Shown in pieces: positions 1 through 10,700 of a DNA stretch of 64,000 nucleotides; the stretch's first letter is position 1, and every line of letters starts with the position of its first letter. The translations under genes were made by a program, and so were the position numbers. The stretch comes from Alicyclobacillus kakegawensis NBRC 103104 (GTDB taxonomy: Bacteria > Bacillota > Bacilli > Alicyclobacillales > Alicyclobacillaceae). The DNA is taken from positions 180,883-244,882 of the forward strand of contig NZ_BCRP01000003.1 in NCBI RefSeq assembly GCF_001552655.1, given 5' to 3'. The notes below the pieces were generated by a model. It was not told the DNA's origin. It did not search any database and saw nothing but the letters and a program-made list of their open reading frames with translations.

Positions 1-563
1 CCCAGGCTCGACACCGGGTCGACAAAGACGCCCGCTTGCTTGCTGACGGGTACGGACTCACCGGTCAGCGACGACTCCTCCACCGTCAGCGCCTGGGCGA
101 CCAACAGGCGGCCGTCCGCAGGCACCCGGTCCCCACCCTCCAGGAGCACGATGTCGCCGGGAACCAGGTCCCGCGCCGGCACCCAAACCACCTCGCCGCC
201 GCGGCGCACGCGGGCGTTTGGGGCGGTCAAAGCCTTGAGCGCAGCCAGGGACCTTTCCGCCCGCACCTCCTGCACAAACCCCAACACCCCATTGAGGATG
301 ATGATGGCGATGATGGTGATTGCGTCCGTGTACTCGCCGAGCAGCCCGGAGATGAGTGTGGCGGCAATCAGGACCAGAATCATGAAGTCTCTAAATTGAT
401 TGAAAAACACCGTCAAGAGCGACACCTTTGCGCCCTCCGCCAGCTGATTGACGCCATACTTGGTGCGCCGCGCCTCGACTTCGGCCGGGGCCAAACCGGA
501 AGGCGTCGCCTCGAGAATGGACAGACAATCGCCGGCCGACAGGGCATGCCAGTTCTTCTCCAC
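1..563 (-). CDS. yloB: Cation-transporting P-type ATPase (YloB/PacL-like), N-terminal part, cut by window edge
   Basis: This is the first ~187 residues of a P2A-type ATPase, probably a calcium pump of the plasma membrane. The translation shows the cation ATPase N-terminal domain (KNWHAL at the start), a first transmembrane hairpin, and then the actuator domain with GDIV, GDRVPADGR and the TGES dephosphorylation motif. The phosphorylation site lies beyond base 1. I chose a GTG at 563 because AAAGGGGTGG sits just upstream. An in-frame ATG at 650 has no ribosome binding site and would add 29 arginine-rich residues unlike the family. The gene is divergent from rqcH, exactly as yloB and yloA are in B. 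subtilis. The ion specificity cannot be read from this fragment. Confidence 0.88.
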   Translation of the reverse strand, partial: MEKNWHALSAGDCLSILEATPSGLAPAEVEARRTKYGVNQLAEGAKVSLLTVFFNQFRDFMILVLIAATLISGLLGEYTDAITIIAIIILNGVLGFVQEVRAERSLAALKALTAPNARVRRGGEVVWVPARDLVPGDIVLLEGGDRVPADGRLLVAQALTVEESSLTGESVPVSKQAGVFVDPVSSL

Positions 564-709
564 CGGAGCCACCCCTTTGAATCTCTGGCGCCTACGGGCG
601 GTGCGCGCTTGCCGCCCCAGGGCCTCTTTACCCAGTGTCCTGTAATGCATATGCTTGTACGGTAAGAAACATGTCCGAGCCCCTACGGCTGACGGCGGAG
701 GGATATAAC

Positions 710-2503
710 ATGGATAGCTTGGCACTTAAAGCCCTGGTGCGAGAATGGAAAGAAAAATACGCCGGAGCCCGCGTGGACCGGATTCATCAACCAGGCGACA
801 GGACCCTGGTGCTCACCGTGCGGCAGGTGGGCACCCACCGCCTAGTCCTGTCTGCCGAACGGGGCCGCGAGCGCGCCCACACCCTGTTCTTTGCGCGCCC
901 CGACAATCCTGTCGATCCCCCTATGTTCTGCATGCTCGCCCGCAAGCACTTGGTGGGCGGGCGCATCCGGGACATCCGGCAATACGGGTGGGACCGCGTG
1001 CTGGATATCGTCGTGGATACCGTCGACGAACTGGGCGATACGGCCGTGTTCACACTCACCCTGGAGCTGATGGGCAAGCACAGCAACCTGATTCTGTGCC
1101 GCGCCGACGCGGAGGGGAACCCGGACCGTATTGTCGATGCCATTGTCCGGGTTCCCTCCGACCTCAGTCGGGTGCGTCAGGTTTTGCCCGGCCTCGCGTA
1201 CGTCCGCCCGCCCGCCCAGGAACGGCCGGCCATTGACCGCGTCACCCGAAACGACCTCGAGCGCCTGGCTGGCTTGCCGGCGGACGATGCAAAGGAATGG
1301 ACGCGCGCCTTGATGCGGGCGGTGGCCGGCGTGGGCCCGGTGACAGCGCGTGAGGTCTGGGCGCGGGTGAGTGCTGAGACGGGCGCCGGGACGGCAGACC
1401 CGGAGCAGGTGGTGAGCACGCTCGAAATACTCGCGCGCGCCTCGGCGCTGGGATTAGAGTCGGCCTGTGTGGGACTGGATGAACTGGGGCGGGTGACCGC
1501 CTGCGCCCCCTTTCGCCTCAGCGCTTACGAGCGGCATCAGGGAGTTTCTTCCTTTGACGAGGCGTTGGCCCGGTTTGCTCAGGAACACGACGCCAAACAG
1601 GCCCTGACGGGACAAAAGGCAAACCTGGTGCGCGCCCTCACGGATCAACTGGACAGGCTGCGCGGCAAGCGGACGAAATTGGAAGCCGAACTGGAGCACG
1701 CGGAGGATCACGAATCCTTGCGCATTATGGGCGAACTGTTGACCGCCTACGCCCACCAGGTGGACAAGGGAGCGAGCCAGGTCACACTGGAAAATTTTTA
1801 TGACGACAACCGCCCCATGACCATCCCGCTCGATCCGTCCAAGTCGGCGACACAGAACGCGCAGGCGTATTTTAAGCGGGCGAGCAAGCGAAAACGCGCG
1901 CTGACCCTGGCCGCGGATGAACTGGCACTGACCCTGGCCGACATAGCCTACCTGGAGTCGTGCCTACTGCAGGCGGAAGACGCGGACGCCGAGCAGTTGC
2001 CTCTGCTACGTGAAGAATTGGTGGAACAAGGGTTCCTCAAGCCCAGCCCGCGGCGCGGCGGCAACAAAGCCCAGCGCGCCAAACACCGCAGTGGCCGGCC
2101 GCAGTTTGCCCCGTACACGTTCCGGAGCAGCGATGGTTGGAGCATCCTGGTCGGCCGCAGCAACCAACAAAACGACCGACTCACCCTGCGCCAGAGCCGG
2201 CCGCAGGACATCTGGATGCACGTCAGAGACCAGCCCGGGTCACACGTGGTCATCCGTCGCCAAAGTGAAACGGTGCCGGAGCGAACGTTGCGGGAGGCAG
2301 CCATGCTGGCGGCCTACTACAGCAAGGCCCGCGATTCCTCCAACGTCGCGGTCGATTACACGGACATCCGCCACGTCTGGAAACCCAACGGCGCCCGTCC
2401 CGGGCATGTGTTGTACAATCAACAGCGAACCCTGTTTGTGACACCGGATCGCTCGCAAGTGGGGCTGCTGCTGGAGCAGATTGGCCAACCGTCGAACAAG
2501 TGA
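710..2503 (+). CDS. rqcH: Rqc2/RqcH homologue, NFACT family ribosome quality control protein
   Basis: This 597-residue protein belongs to the NEMF/Rqc2/FbpA family (YloA/RqcH). Family members bind the 50S subunit carrying a stalled peptidyl-tRNA and add alanine tails that mark the chain for degradation. The order seen is NFACT-N (residues 1-190), a helical middle, a long charged coiled coil (about 290-440) and the NFACT-R/DUF814 domain (about 465-570; WMHVRDQPGSHVVIR). Asp95 and Arg96 in YGWDRV match the Asp-Arg pair needed for tRNA binding in RqcH. The ATG at 710 follows GGAGGG. Earlier fibronectin-binding annotations (FbpA) refer to the same family. The 3' end overlaps the convergent DUF2254 gene by 85 bases. 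Confidence 0.93.
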   Translation: MDSLALKALVREWKEKYAGARVDRIHQPGDRTLVLTVRQVGTHRLVLSAERGRERAHTLFFARPDNPVDPPMFCMLARKHLVGGRIRDIRQYGWDRVLDIVVDTVDELGDTAVFTLTLELMGKHSNLILCRADAEGNPDRIVDAIVRVPSDLSRVRQVLPGLAYVRPPAQERPAIDRVTRNDLERLAGLPADDAKEWTRALMRAVAGVGPVTAREVWARVSAETGAGTADPEQVVSTLEILARASALGLESACVGLDELGRVTACAPFRLSAYERHQGVSSFDEALARFAQEHDAKQALTGQKANLVRALTDQLDRLRGKRTKLEAELEHAEDHESLRIMGELLTAYAHQVDKGASQVTLENFYDDNRPMTIPLDPSKSATQNAQAYFKRASKRKRALTLAADELALTLADIAYLESCLLQAEDADAEQLPLLREELVEQGFLKPSPRRGGNKAQRAKHRSGRPQFAPYTFRSSDGWSILVGRSNQQNDRLTLRQSRPQDIWMHVRDQPGSHVVIRRQSETVPERTLREAAMLAAYYSKARDSSNVAVDYTDIRHVWKPNGARPGHVLYNQQRTLFVTPDRSQVGLLLEQIGQPSNK

Positions 2504-3900
2504 AGGGCTTCGTCCGCCAGCGATTCGGGCAGGCTGGGCGACGTCTGCGGCGGCCATCCCCACACATAGCAGAGGGTCTGGGCCAGGTCCTCGCGGTTTA
2601 CGTGTGCGGCCAACAGCAGGGCGAGGTGCTGGCCGTGGAGGACCCATGTCTCACCCTGCACCTGTTCACGCCACCAGCGGGCCCAACGAGCGGTCTCGCG
2701 GCGGGAGGCAGCCACGGCGAAAGACTTCCAAAGCTCAAAATAAGTGACCATCGCCTGCAGCCGCCCCTCTTCTCCGAGCCCGGCGAAGGTAGGCGGGATC
2801 TGTTGGGCGAGCAAAAACCCGTCCACCAACGTCGATCCGATGACCGGTTGACTGGTGAACACCGGTTCGGCGATGGTCTCGATGACGCGCCACGTGCGTA
2901 GACAGAAGTCTTGCCCGCGCCGCCCGCAGGGCACGGCGTCCAGAGCCAATTGGTACAGCCGGCCCGCCACTTGCTCAATGTCGAACACCTGCCCTTCGGC
3001 CAGCAGGTGGTTGAACACCACGTGCCGGTAGGCCTTGATGACGACCACGGCGCCAGGCCAGAAGCGGCCTTCGATATACAATCGCCCCTGCCCTTGCAGG
3101 GCGTCCAAGACCGCGTAGACCAAGCCGGTCTCCTTCTCCTTGATGGACACCCCGACCACCTCCACCCATTGTTCCACCAGGTTTTCATGCACCTTGACGA
3201 CGGCATCGTGCTCTCCTCCTGGGAGAGGCAACTGCACGCCGATCTCGCGCATCACCTCGATGCAGTGCATACCGGTGACCGAATCGCTGGCCGAAGCCGC
3301 GCGTTTGGCGATGTCGCAGATCTGTTCGATGTTGTCCAAGGCGGCATGCCAGTCCCGTTTCCGGCATGCGCGCTGATAGTCCCGGATGACCAGGTGCACG
3401 ATGCGCTCCGGTTTGAGCAGTTGAACCACCGCGTACATGTAGATCAGCATGCTGACAAAGCAAATGACGACCAACACCAGGTCCGCGCTCATCTCCGGGA
3501 CCAGGGCGCGCGGCAGCGGATCGCGGAGCGGATCGCGGATTTTGGCCATCAAGACAAAGCTGTGCATGATAGTCACCAAGTACAGCAAAAATAACGACGC
3601 GTTATAGGGCAGCCGCATGTAGAAATCGAGGACGCGATGGGTGTAGTTGCTGGCGGCGAGTTGAATCGCGACGAGTATAATGGAAATGGCCAGTGCGAGA
3701 ATGGTGGAGAGCGAAGACACGATGGTGTTCAGATAGTTGCGGGCCGTATCCGTATCCCCGGTGAAGATCTCGGGCGGATACAGGAACACGATGGTAATCA
3801 GGAGCGCCGCCAGCAGCAGGTGGAACGCCCAGGACGAGGAGGCGCTGCGCAGGTGGCCAAAAACGGTTGCCATTCGTACGCTCTCGGGCCGCTGTCGCAC
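2419..3900 (-). CDS. DUF2254 family membrane protein
   Basis: This is a 493-residue predicted inner membrane protein of the DUF2254 family, whose function is unknown. Four hydrophobic segments lie in the first 170 residues (for example LLLAALLITIVFLYP and ILALAISIILVAIQ), followed by a long soluble domain with the motif TGMHCIE and many helices. A GTG at 3900 is preceded by AAAGGAGAG and is the best start; an ATG nine codons later (3873) has only a weak site. The gene is divergent from glutamate dehydrogenase and convergent with rqcH. Its last 28 codons lie opposite the end of rqcH, so at least one reading frame there is constrained twice. Confidence 0.82.
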   Translation of the reverse strand: MRQRPESVRMATVFGHLRSASSSWAFHLLLAALLITIVFLYPPEIFTGDTDTARNYLNTIVSSLSTILALAISIILVAIQLAASNYTHRVLDFYMRLPYNASLFLLYLVTIMHSFVLMAKIRDPLRDPLPRALVPEMSADLVLVVICFVSMLIYMYAVVQLLKPERIVHLVIRDYQRACRKRDWHAALDNIEQICDIAKRAASASDSVTGMHCIEVMREIGVQLPLPGGEHDAVVKVHENLVEQWVEVVGVSIKEKETGLVYAVLDALQGQGRLYIEGRFWPGAVVVIKAYRHVVFNHLLAEGQVFDIEQVAGRLYQLALDAVPCGRRGQDFCLRTWRVIETIAEPVFTSQPVIGSTLVDGFLLAQQIPPTFAGLGEEGRLQAMVTYFELWKSFAVAASRRETARWARWWREQVQGETWVLHGQHLALLLAAHVNREDLAQTLCYVWGWPPQTSPSLPESLADEALHLFDGWPICSSSSPTCERSGVTNRVRC

Positions 3901-4012
3901 GTTGTCGCTCTCTCCTTTGCCAGACTGGACTTTCCAAGTGGACTCGACTGATTTATTATGTATCAGGGTTTGAGAAATCATCAGGTTGCGATGTGAGAGG
4001 AGCGTCCTTGGC

Positions 4013-5302
4013 ATGAGTACTCAGGTCAGCAAACGACTGGCGGCGGGCGCCAATCGTCCAGCCGCTGCGGAGAACGTGCTGACGTCGACACAGGCTGCCG
4101 TACACGCGGCGCTGACCCGCCTGGGTTATTCAGAAACGGTTTACGAACTGTTGAAGGAACCCGTGCGCACCCTCACCGTGAGGATTCCGGTGCGCATGGA
4201 CAACGGGGATGTGCAGGTGTTTACCGGATACCGCGCACAGCACAACGATGCGATTGGCCCGACCAAGGGCGGCATCCGTTTTCATCCGGCGGTCACGGTT
4301 GACGAGGTGAAGGCTCTCTCCATTTGGATGAGCATAAAGTGCGGCATCTTCAATCTCCCCTACGGCGGCGCCAAAGGCGGCATCGTTTGCGACCCTCGGA
4401 CCATGTCGATTCAGGAACAGGAACGGTTGGCGCGCGGATACGTGCGCGCCATCAGCCAGATTGTCGGACCCACGAAAGACATCCCCGCTCCCGACGTATA
4501 CACCAATCCCCAGATCATGGCCTGGATGTACGATGAATACAGCCGCATTCGCGAATACGACTCCCCCAGCTTCATCACCGGCAAGCCGCTGGTGCTGGGC
4601 GGATCGGCCGGGCGGGAGAGGGCGACGGCGCTCGGGGTGTGCATCGCCATTCGCGAAGCCGCGGCCAAGCGGGATCGGAAACTGCAGGACCTGCGCGTGC
4701 TCATTCAAGGGTTTGGAAACGTGGGCAGCAACGTCGCCGCCATCCTGCATGAATGGGGGGTCAAAGTGGTCGGCATCAGCGATGCCGGCGGCGGCCTGTA
4801 TGACAAGAACGGTTTGGACGTCCCTGCGCTGCTGGACCAACGCGACTCCTTCGGCATGGTGACGACGAATTACTCGGACGTCCTTAAGGGCGACGAGTTT
4901 CTGGTGCAGGACTGCGATGTCCTGGTGCCCGCCGCCTTGGAAAACCAAATCACCATCGACAATGCCGACAAAATCCGGGCCTCCATCATCGTCGAGGCGG
5001 CAAACGGCCCGACCACGCCGGCGGCGGAACAGGTGCTCCAGGAGCGCGGCGTGCTGCTCATCCCGGACGTGCTGGCCAATGCGGGCGGTGTCACCGTGTC
5101 GTATTTCGAATGGGTACAAAACAACCAAGGCTGGTACTGGACCGAAGAGGAGGTCAATCAACGCCTGGAACGGATGATGGTGGCTTCCGTGCACAGCATC
5201 CTACAGATGAGCGAGCGGTACCAAGTATCGCCGCGGCTGGCGGCCTATATGGCCGGTGTTCGTCCGCTGGCTGAGGCGATGCGCTGGCGCGGTTGGGTAT
5301 AA
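4013..5302 (+). CDS. gdhA: NAD-dependent glutamate dehydrogenase
   Basis: This 429-residue hexameric-type Glu/Leu/Phe/Val dehydrogenase interconverts glutamate and 2-oxoglutarate plus ammonia in the cytoplasm. The substrate domain shows TKGGIRFHP and the catalytic-lysine motif PYGGAKGGI. The Rossmann domain shows GFGNVGS followed by an acidic residue in SDAGGG, which favours NAD over NADP. The length matches RocG/GudB. The ATG at 4013 follows GAGAGGAGCG. The gene is monocistronic, ending at a hairpin near 5334-5366. The name RocG or GudB cannot be assigned without knowing how many paralogues the genome holds. Confidence 0.94.
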   Translation: MSTQVSKRLAAGANRPAAAENVLTSTQAAVHAALTRLGYSETVYELLKEPVRTLTVRIPVRMDNGDVQVFTGYRAQHNDAIGPTKGGIRFHPAVTVDEVKALSIWMSIKCGIFNLPYGGAKGGIVCDPRTMSIQEQERLARGYVRAISQIVGPTKDIPAPDVYTNPQIMAWMYDEYSRIREYDSPSFITGKPLVLGGSAGRERATALGVCIAIREAAAKRDRKLQDLRVLIQGFGNVGSNVAAILHEWGVKVVGISDAGGGLYDKNGLDVPALLDQRDSFGMVTTNYSDVLKGDEFLVQDCDVLVPAALENQITIDNADKIRASIIVEAANGPTTPAAEQVLQERGVLLIPDVLANAGGVTVSYFEWVQNNQGWYWTEEEVNQRLERMMVASVHSILQMSERYQVSPRLAAYMAGVRPLAEAMRWRGWV

Positions 5303-5333
5303 GGACACACAAATGCACACATCACTAGCAGGC

Positions 5334-5367
5334 AGGCGCTGCTTATGGGCGGCGCCTGCTTGTTTTG
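5334..5367 (+). terminator. Rho-independent terminator after glutamate dehydrogenase
   Basis: AGGCGCTGC pairs with GCGGCGCCT across a six-base loop and is followed by TGCTTGTTTTG. It lies 32 bases after the gdhA stop codon. Confidence 0.75.
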
Positions 5368-5527
5368 TCTGTACACATCGAATATTCCACCAGGCGCACC
5401 GAAGTGATATACTTACTATGTTCAGAACTGTCCGTAGGATATCTCCAGGGACTCGGACCGAGCGGCGCCGGGCCTGGCGCCAGGACCCGAGTTCGCCGTA
5501 TAGACAGGGCGCGAGGAGGAATGTGCA

Positions 5528-6175
5528 GTGTCTGACAAATCGCCAAACCAGCCCAAGCCTCCGGTGGGACCGACGGCGGACCACAGCCCGATTGCAGGTA
5601 AGCGCGTACAAACGGAAGGGCTCACGCGCCGCCAGTTCCTTACATACGTCCTTGGCGGAACCGGTGCGTTCATGGGCACCATCATGGGCGCCCCGCTCAT
5701 CATCAGCGCCTTTGATCCACTTCACCGCGGGGCGGGTGGCAGTTACGCCCGCACGTCCTGGAAACCGTCCGACTTTAATGACAAGCTCCCAACCCACGTG
5801 ACGTACAACATCCACATTGATGACGCGTGGGACTCGCAGGACAAAGCGAATGATGTCTTTGTCATCAAGTACCAAAGGAAATTGATGATTATGTCCCATA
5901 CCTGCACGCACTTGGGGTGCCATGTCAACGGTTCGGAGGAGAACGGAAAATCGGTGGCGCCCAAGTACGGGAACGGCAAAGAATGGTTCATGTGCCCTTG
6001 CCACGGCAGCCAATACAACATCTACGGTGTGCCGACGCCCGGCTCGCCTGCCCCACGCCCGCTGGATCTCTACCAGTATCGCGTGGAAGCGGACGGCACC
6101 ATATCCGTCGGGCCGTCGTTCCAGCGGACGAATGAGACCTGGGACGAAAACCCCAATCCGGTGGTCGAGTCGTGA
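5528..6175 (+). CDS. qcrA: Rieske iron-sulfur protein, QcrA-like
   Basis: This 215-residue membrane-anchored Rieske 2Fe-2S protein resembles the iron-sulfur subunit of menaquinol:cytochrome c reductase. Residues 34-60 form a twin-arginine-type signal anchor (TRRQFL, then a hydrophobic run), consistent with export of the folded cluster domain. The cluster ligands are C126-T-H128 and C156-P-C158-H159, with C131 and C158 placed for the usual disulfide. The GTG start at 5528 is preceded by GAGGAGGA. In Bacillus qcrA is followed by qcrB and qcrC. Here the next gene is pyrE on the other strand, so the protein is encoded alone. It may serve a bc complex encoded elsewhere or be a stand-alone Rieske protein. 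Confidence 0.9.
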   Translation: MSDKSPNQPKPPVGPTADHSPIAGKRVQTEGLTRRQFLTYVLGGTGAFMGTIMGAPLIISAFDPLHRGAGGSYARTSWKPSDFNDKLPTHVTYNIHIDDAWDSQDKANDVFVIKYQRKLMIMSHTCTHLGCHVNGSEENGKSVAPKYGNGKEWFMCPCHGSQYNIYGVPTPGSPAPRPLDLYQYRVEADGTISVGPSFQRTNETWDENPNPVVES

Positions 6176-6205
6176 CGCCCTGACGACCGCCGGACGGGTA
6201 CAGAT

Positions 6206-6244
6206 GCCCTGGCCGGCGCGGGCATCACGCCCCCCAGCCAGGGC
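6206..6244. terminator. Hairpin between convergent qcrA and pyrE
   Basis: GCCCTGGC (6206-6213) pairs with GCCAGGGC (6237-6244), with further pairing inside. There is no clear T-run on either strand, so termination is inferred from position between convergent genes. Confidence 0.4.
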
Positions 6245-6259
6245 CGGACCGTCCCATCG

Positions 6260-6916
6260 CTACTCCTGCCCGAACGTCTCCGGGTTGCGCCGCCAGTCCC
6301 GCAAGACCTCCATGTCCCCGGAGTCAATGTACCCTTCCGAGCGTGCGACCTGGAGCAACGTGTCGTAATCCAACAGGGCGTGCGCGGGCACCCCGCTCTC
6401 CCGGGCACGCTCATCCGTCTGCGGAAATCCGTAAGAGAAGATGGCCAACACCGCCAACACCTGCGCCCCCTGCTGGCGCAGCGCGTCGACCACTTGATAG
6501 GCGGAACGACCGGTGGACAGGGTGTCCTCAATGACCAACGTCCGCGCGTCGCTCGGCAGGCGTCCTTCCACCTGGCGCCCGCGGCCGTGGCCTTTGGCGC
6601 TGGACCGGACGTACACCATCGGCAGCTGCAGCCGCTCCGACAGCCAAGCGGCGTGCGCAATGCCGCCAGTCGCCGCTCCGGCCACCACCTCGGCTCCCGG
6701 CGCGTTGTTCTTCACCCAGGCCTCAAACCCGTCTGCCACCTGGCGCCGCAGCAGCGGATAGCTCAGAATCAAGCGGTTGTCGCAGTAAATGGGAGACTTC
6801 CAACCGGAGGACCATGTAAACAGGTTGCGCGTGTCCAACTGCACCGCCCGAATCTGCAACAGCCCCCGCGCCAGGACGCGGGACGGACATGCTTCATGCG
6901 ATTGTGGCGTTGTCAC
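6260..6916 (-). CDS. pyrE: Orotate phosphoribosyltransferase
   Basis: This 218-residue type I phosphoribosyltransferase converts orotate and PRPP to OMP, the fifth step of UMP synthesis. The PRPP-binding motif is VIEDTLSTGRSA, followed by the flexible-loop lysine/arginine region (SSAKGHGRGRQ). The start is a GTG overlapping the pyrF stop (GTGA), which indicates translational coupling. It is the last gene of the pyr operon. Confidence 0.95.
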   Translation of the reverse strand: MTTPQSHEACPSRVLARGLLQIRAVQLDTRNLFTWSSGWKSPIYCDNRLILSYPLLRRQVADGFEAWVKNNAPGAEVVAGAATGGIAHAAWLSERLQLPMVYVRSSAKGHGRGRQVEGRLPSDARTLVIEDTLSTGRSAYQVVDALRQQGAQVLAVLAIFSYGFPQTDERARESGVPAHALLDYDTLLQVARSEGYIDSGDMEVLRDWRRNPETFGQE

Positions 6917-7704
6917 CGTTCACCACCTCCGTTTCGTGCCGGGCCCAGCGCCTGCCTCATTTCCTCCCAAATGTCAAACAGCGCCAGTTCTGGTTCATCG
7001 GCCCTGGTCACTGCCCGGCCCACCACCAGCCGCGACGCGCCCAGCCTCAGGGCCTCTCCCGGCGGCAGCGTCCGCCGTTGATCCGCGCGGTCTGCGAAGG
7101 CCGGGCGGGTGCCCGGAACGACCAATTCAAACCCGGGCCCAAAACGCGAGCGCAACCGCCTCACCTCACGGGCGGACGCCACCACACCGTCGAAGCCGCA
7201 GTCGTGGACCAGTTGGGCCAACCGCACCACCCACTCCTGCGGCTCGTGGTCCACGCCGATGTCCGTCAGGTCGTCGGCGCCCAGGCTGGTCAACACGGTC
7301 ACACCGATCAACAGCGGTCGGAAGGCGCTTTGTTCCACCGCCTCGCGTGCAGCCGTCAGCGCTCGCCGGCCGGCAGCAGCGTGGACATTGACCATCTCCA
7401 ACGGGTGCTGGCACAGGGATTTCACGGCTCCCGCCACCGTGTTCGGAATGTCGTGCAGCTTCACGTCGAGGAACACCCGCTTGTGCCGCCGCGCCAACTC
7501 ATCCAGGATCTGCGTCCCGGAGGCGTAAAACAGTTCCAACCCCACCTTGTAGCCATCGACCGCGTCACCGAGGCGGTCTATCCAGGCCCGCGCCTGCTCA
7601 GCATCCGGAACGTCCAGCGCCAGGTAGGTGCGCGCCCGAACCTCGTCGTACTCCGGACCGGCCAGCCGCTCCCGCAGGGTCGCGCGCGTCCATCGCTCAC
7701 TCAT
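6913..7704 (-). CDS. pyrF: Orotidine 5'-phosphate decarboxylase
   Basis: This 263-residue TIM-barrel decarboxylase turns OMP into UMP. The catalytic signature [12 protein letters not shown] holds the Asp-Lys-Asp network, and VVGRAVTRA is the phosphate-binding end of the barrel. The ATG at 7704 lies eight bases inside the end of carB. A longer frame would add 13 residues without support. In B. subtilis pyrK and pyrD sit between carB and pyrF; here the two genes overlap directly. Confidence 0.95.
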   Translation of the reverse strand: MSERWTRATLRERLAGPEYDEVRARTYLALDVPDAEQARAWIDRLGDAVDGYKVGLELFYASGTQILDELARRHKRVFLDVKLHDIPNTVAGAVKSLCQHPLEMVNVHAAAGRRALTAAREAVEQSAFRPLLIGVTVLTSLGADDLTDIGVDHEPQEWVVRLAQLVHDCGFDGVVASAREVRRLRSRFGPGFELVVPGTRPAFADRADQRRTLPPGEALRLGASRLVVGRAVTRADEPELALFDIWEEMRQALGPARNGGGER

Positions 7705-10700
7705 GGGCGACCCCCGCCAGACTGGCCGTTCCGGAGGCGTCATCGCCGCCTTGCCCCGGGTACGGACCAGCGGCCATCAACGGCGTCGTGCGAAAACGGA
7801 TGGTGGAGAGCACCTCCAGCAACGAGCGCGCCGTGTCCAGCGAGGTCAGGCAGGGCACCCCGTGCTCCACGGCTGTCCGGCGGATGCGAAAACCGTCCCG
7901 CTCTGGTTTGCGCCCTTTGGTCAGCGTGTTGATGACCAATTGAATCCGCCCTTCACGGATGTCGTCCGCCAGGTTGGGCGTGCCCTGGGCCAGTTTATTG
8001 ACCACCAGCACCGACAACCCTTTTCCCTTCAGGAAACGCGCCGTGCCTTCTGTGGCCGCCAGCTTGTAGCCCAGCTCCGTGAAGCCGCGCAGGATGGGCC
8101 ATGCCTCCTCCTTGTCCTTGTCGGCTATCGTGGCCAGAATGGTGCCATATTCCGGCACGCGCGTGCCCGCCGCGAGCAGGCCCTTATACAACGCCTTGGC
8201 ATAGGTGGCGTCGCAGCCCATGACCTCCCCGGTCGATTTCATCTCCGGCCCCAGGTCGATGTCGACGCGCCGCAATTTGGCGAAGGAGAACACCGGGACT
8301 TTGACCGCCACCAGCGGCCGCTCCGGCACCAACCCGGTCGTCCATCCCAATTGGTCCAGGCGCTGCCCCAGCACTGCCTGCATACCCAAGCGTACCATCG
8401 GCACCCCGGTGACCTTCGAGAGAAAGGGCACCGTGCGCGAGGACCTGGGGTTGACCTCAATCACGTACACCTGCCCGCCGCTGACAACGAACTGGATGTT
8501 AACCAGTCCCTTGACCGACAGCCCCCTCGCCAGACGGATGGTGTAATCAACCAACTGCTGACGAACGGATTCCGACAGAGACTGGGTCGGGTACACCGCA
8601 ATCGAGTCTCCCGAGTGGACACCGGCCCGCTCAATGTGCTCCATGATGCCTGGGATGACCACCGTCTCGCCGTCGGAAATGGCGTCCACCTCGACCTCGG
8701 TGCCCTGCATGTACCGGTCAATCAGCACCGGATGCTGGTGTGAAACCTCCACAGCCTCCCGCATGTACGTCAGCAGCTCTTCATCCGAGTAGATGATTTG
8801 CATCGCACGGCCGCCCAGCACGTAGGACGGTCGCACCAGCACCGGGTAGCCGAGTTCGCCCGCCGCCGCGAGCGCCGCCCCCACAGACGTCACCGTTCGC
8901 CCTTCCGGACGCGGGATGCCCAGCTTCCGCAGCAAATCGTCAAACCGTTGTCGGTCCTCCGCCGTGTCGATATCCTGAAGGCTCGTTCCGAGAATGCGCA
9001 CCCCCGCCTTCGCCAGCGGCTCCGCCAGGTTGATGGCGGTCTGACCGCCGAACTGGACAATCACCCCATCCGGCTGCTCGCGGTCGATGACATGAAGCAC
9101 ATCCTCGACATGCAGCGGTTCAAAGTACAGCCGGTCCGAGGTGTTGAAGTCGGTCGATACGGTCTCCGGGTTGTTGTTGACGATGACAGCCTCATACCCG
9201 GCCTCGCGAATGGCCCACACCGCGTGCACGGAACAGTAGTCAAATTCGATGCCTTGTCCAATGCGAATCGGGCCGGACCCCAGCACCAACAGCTTGCGGC
9301 GCGGACTGTCGACCACCTCATCCTCTTCCTCGTACGTGCTGTAGTAGTATGGGGTGGCCGCCGCGAACTCGCCGGCGCAGGTGTCCACCATCTTGTACAC
9401 CGGGACCAGCCCGCGTTCTCGCCGCCATTGTCTCACTTCGAGGGGGTCTGCGCCGGTCAGCCGGGCCAAGGCGGTGTCCGGAAAACCGCGGCGCTTGGCC
9501 TCGACAATCAAATCGGGATCGGCTTCGGCCAGTTTCCGGAACGATCCGTACCGCTTCCCGGCCGCTTTCAGCTCCGATTCCAGCCGCACCAGTCCCTGCA
9601 GCTTGTGCAGGAACCAGCGGTCAATGCGCGTCCACTGGAACACCTTTTCCAGCGGCACCTGGCGCCGGAACGCCTCCGCGAGCACAAACAGCCGCTCGTC
9701 GTCGGCCTGCTTCAAGCGCCGCTCAATCTCCTCCATGCTCCACTCCGACGCTTCCTTTTGCCACAGGGAATCCACACCCACCTCGAGCGAACGGATCGCC
9801 TTCATCAGAGACTCTTCAAAGCAGCGGCCAATCGCCATCACTTCGCCGGTTGCCTTCATCTGCGTCCCCAGGCGCCGGTTGGCGCTGCCGAACTTGTCAA
9901 AGGGCCAGCGCGGGATCTTCGTCACCACGTAGTCGAGCGCCGGCTCAAAGCTGGCATACGTCTCGCCGGTCACCGGGTTTTTCAATTCGTCGAGGCTGTA
10001 GCCGACCGCAATCTTGGCCGCCATTTTGGCAATCGGATAGCCGGTCGCCTTCGAAGCCAGGGCGCTGGAACGACTGACCCGCGGGTTCACTTCAATGACG
10101 TAATACTGGCGGCTGTCGGGATGGAGGGCGAATTGAATGTTGCACCCGCCCTCGATGCGCAGCGCCCGAATGACCGCCAGGCTGGCCGAGCGCAGCATCT
10201 GGTGGTCCTGGTCGGACAGGGTCTGGCTCGGGGCCACGACGATGCTGTCACCCGTGTGAATCCCGACCGGATCGATGTTTTCCATGTTGCAGACGACGAT
10301 GCAGTTGTCCTGGCTGTCCCGCATCACCTCGTACTCCAATTCCTTGAAACCGGCAATGCTGCGTTCCACCAAAACCTGGTGAATAGGAGACAGGGTCAAG
10401 CCCAGTTCGACAATCTCCTCGTACTCGTCCCACGTGGAGGCGATGCCGCCGCCCGTGCCGCCGAGCGTATAGGCCGGTCGAATGATGATGGGAAAGCCGA
10501 TCTCGCGCGCGAACGCCCGCGCTTCCTCAATATTGGTGACAATCGAACTCTCCGGCACCGGCTGCCCCAACCGGTTCATCAGGGCGCGGAACTGCTCCCG
10601 GTCTTCCGCCTCGCGGATGGCCTCTAGCGAGGTACCGAGCAGCTTGACTCCTTCCTGTTCCAACACCCCCATTTCCGCCAGCTGGACGGCCAAGTTCAGC

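Noticed and set aside
564..650. Upstream ATG start (650) for the P-type ATPase
   Set aside because: It has no ribosome binding site and would add an arginine-rich extension unlike the family; GTG 563 fits better.
8798..10627. 609-codon plus-strand open frame
   Set aside because: It is antisense to carB; its translation is rich in His, Arg, Gln and Pro without domain motifs, as expected of a shadow frame in GC-rich DNA.
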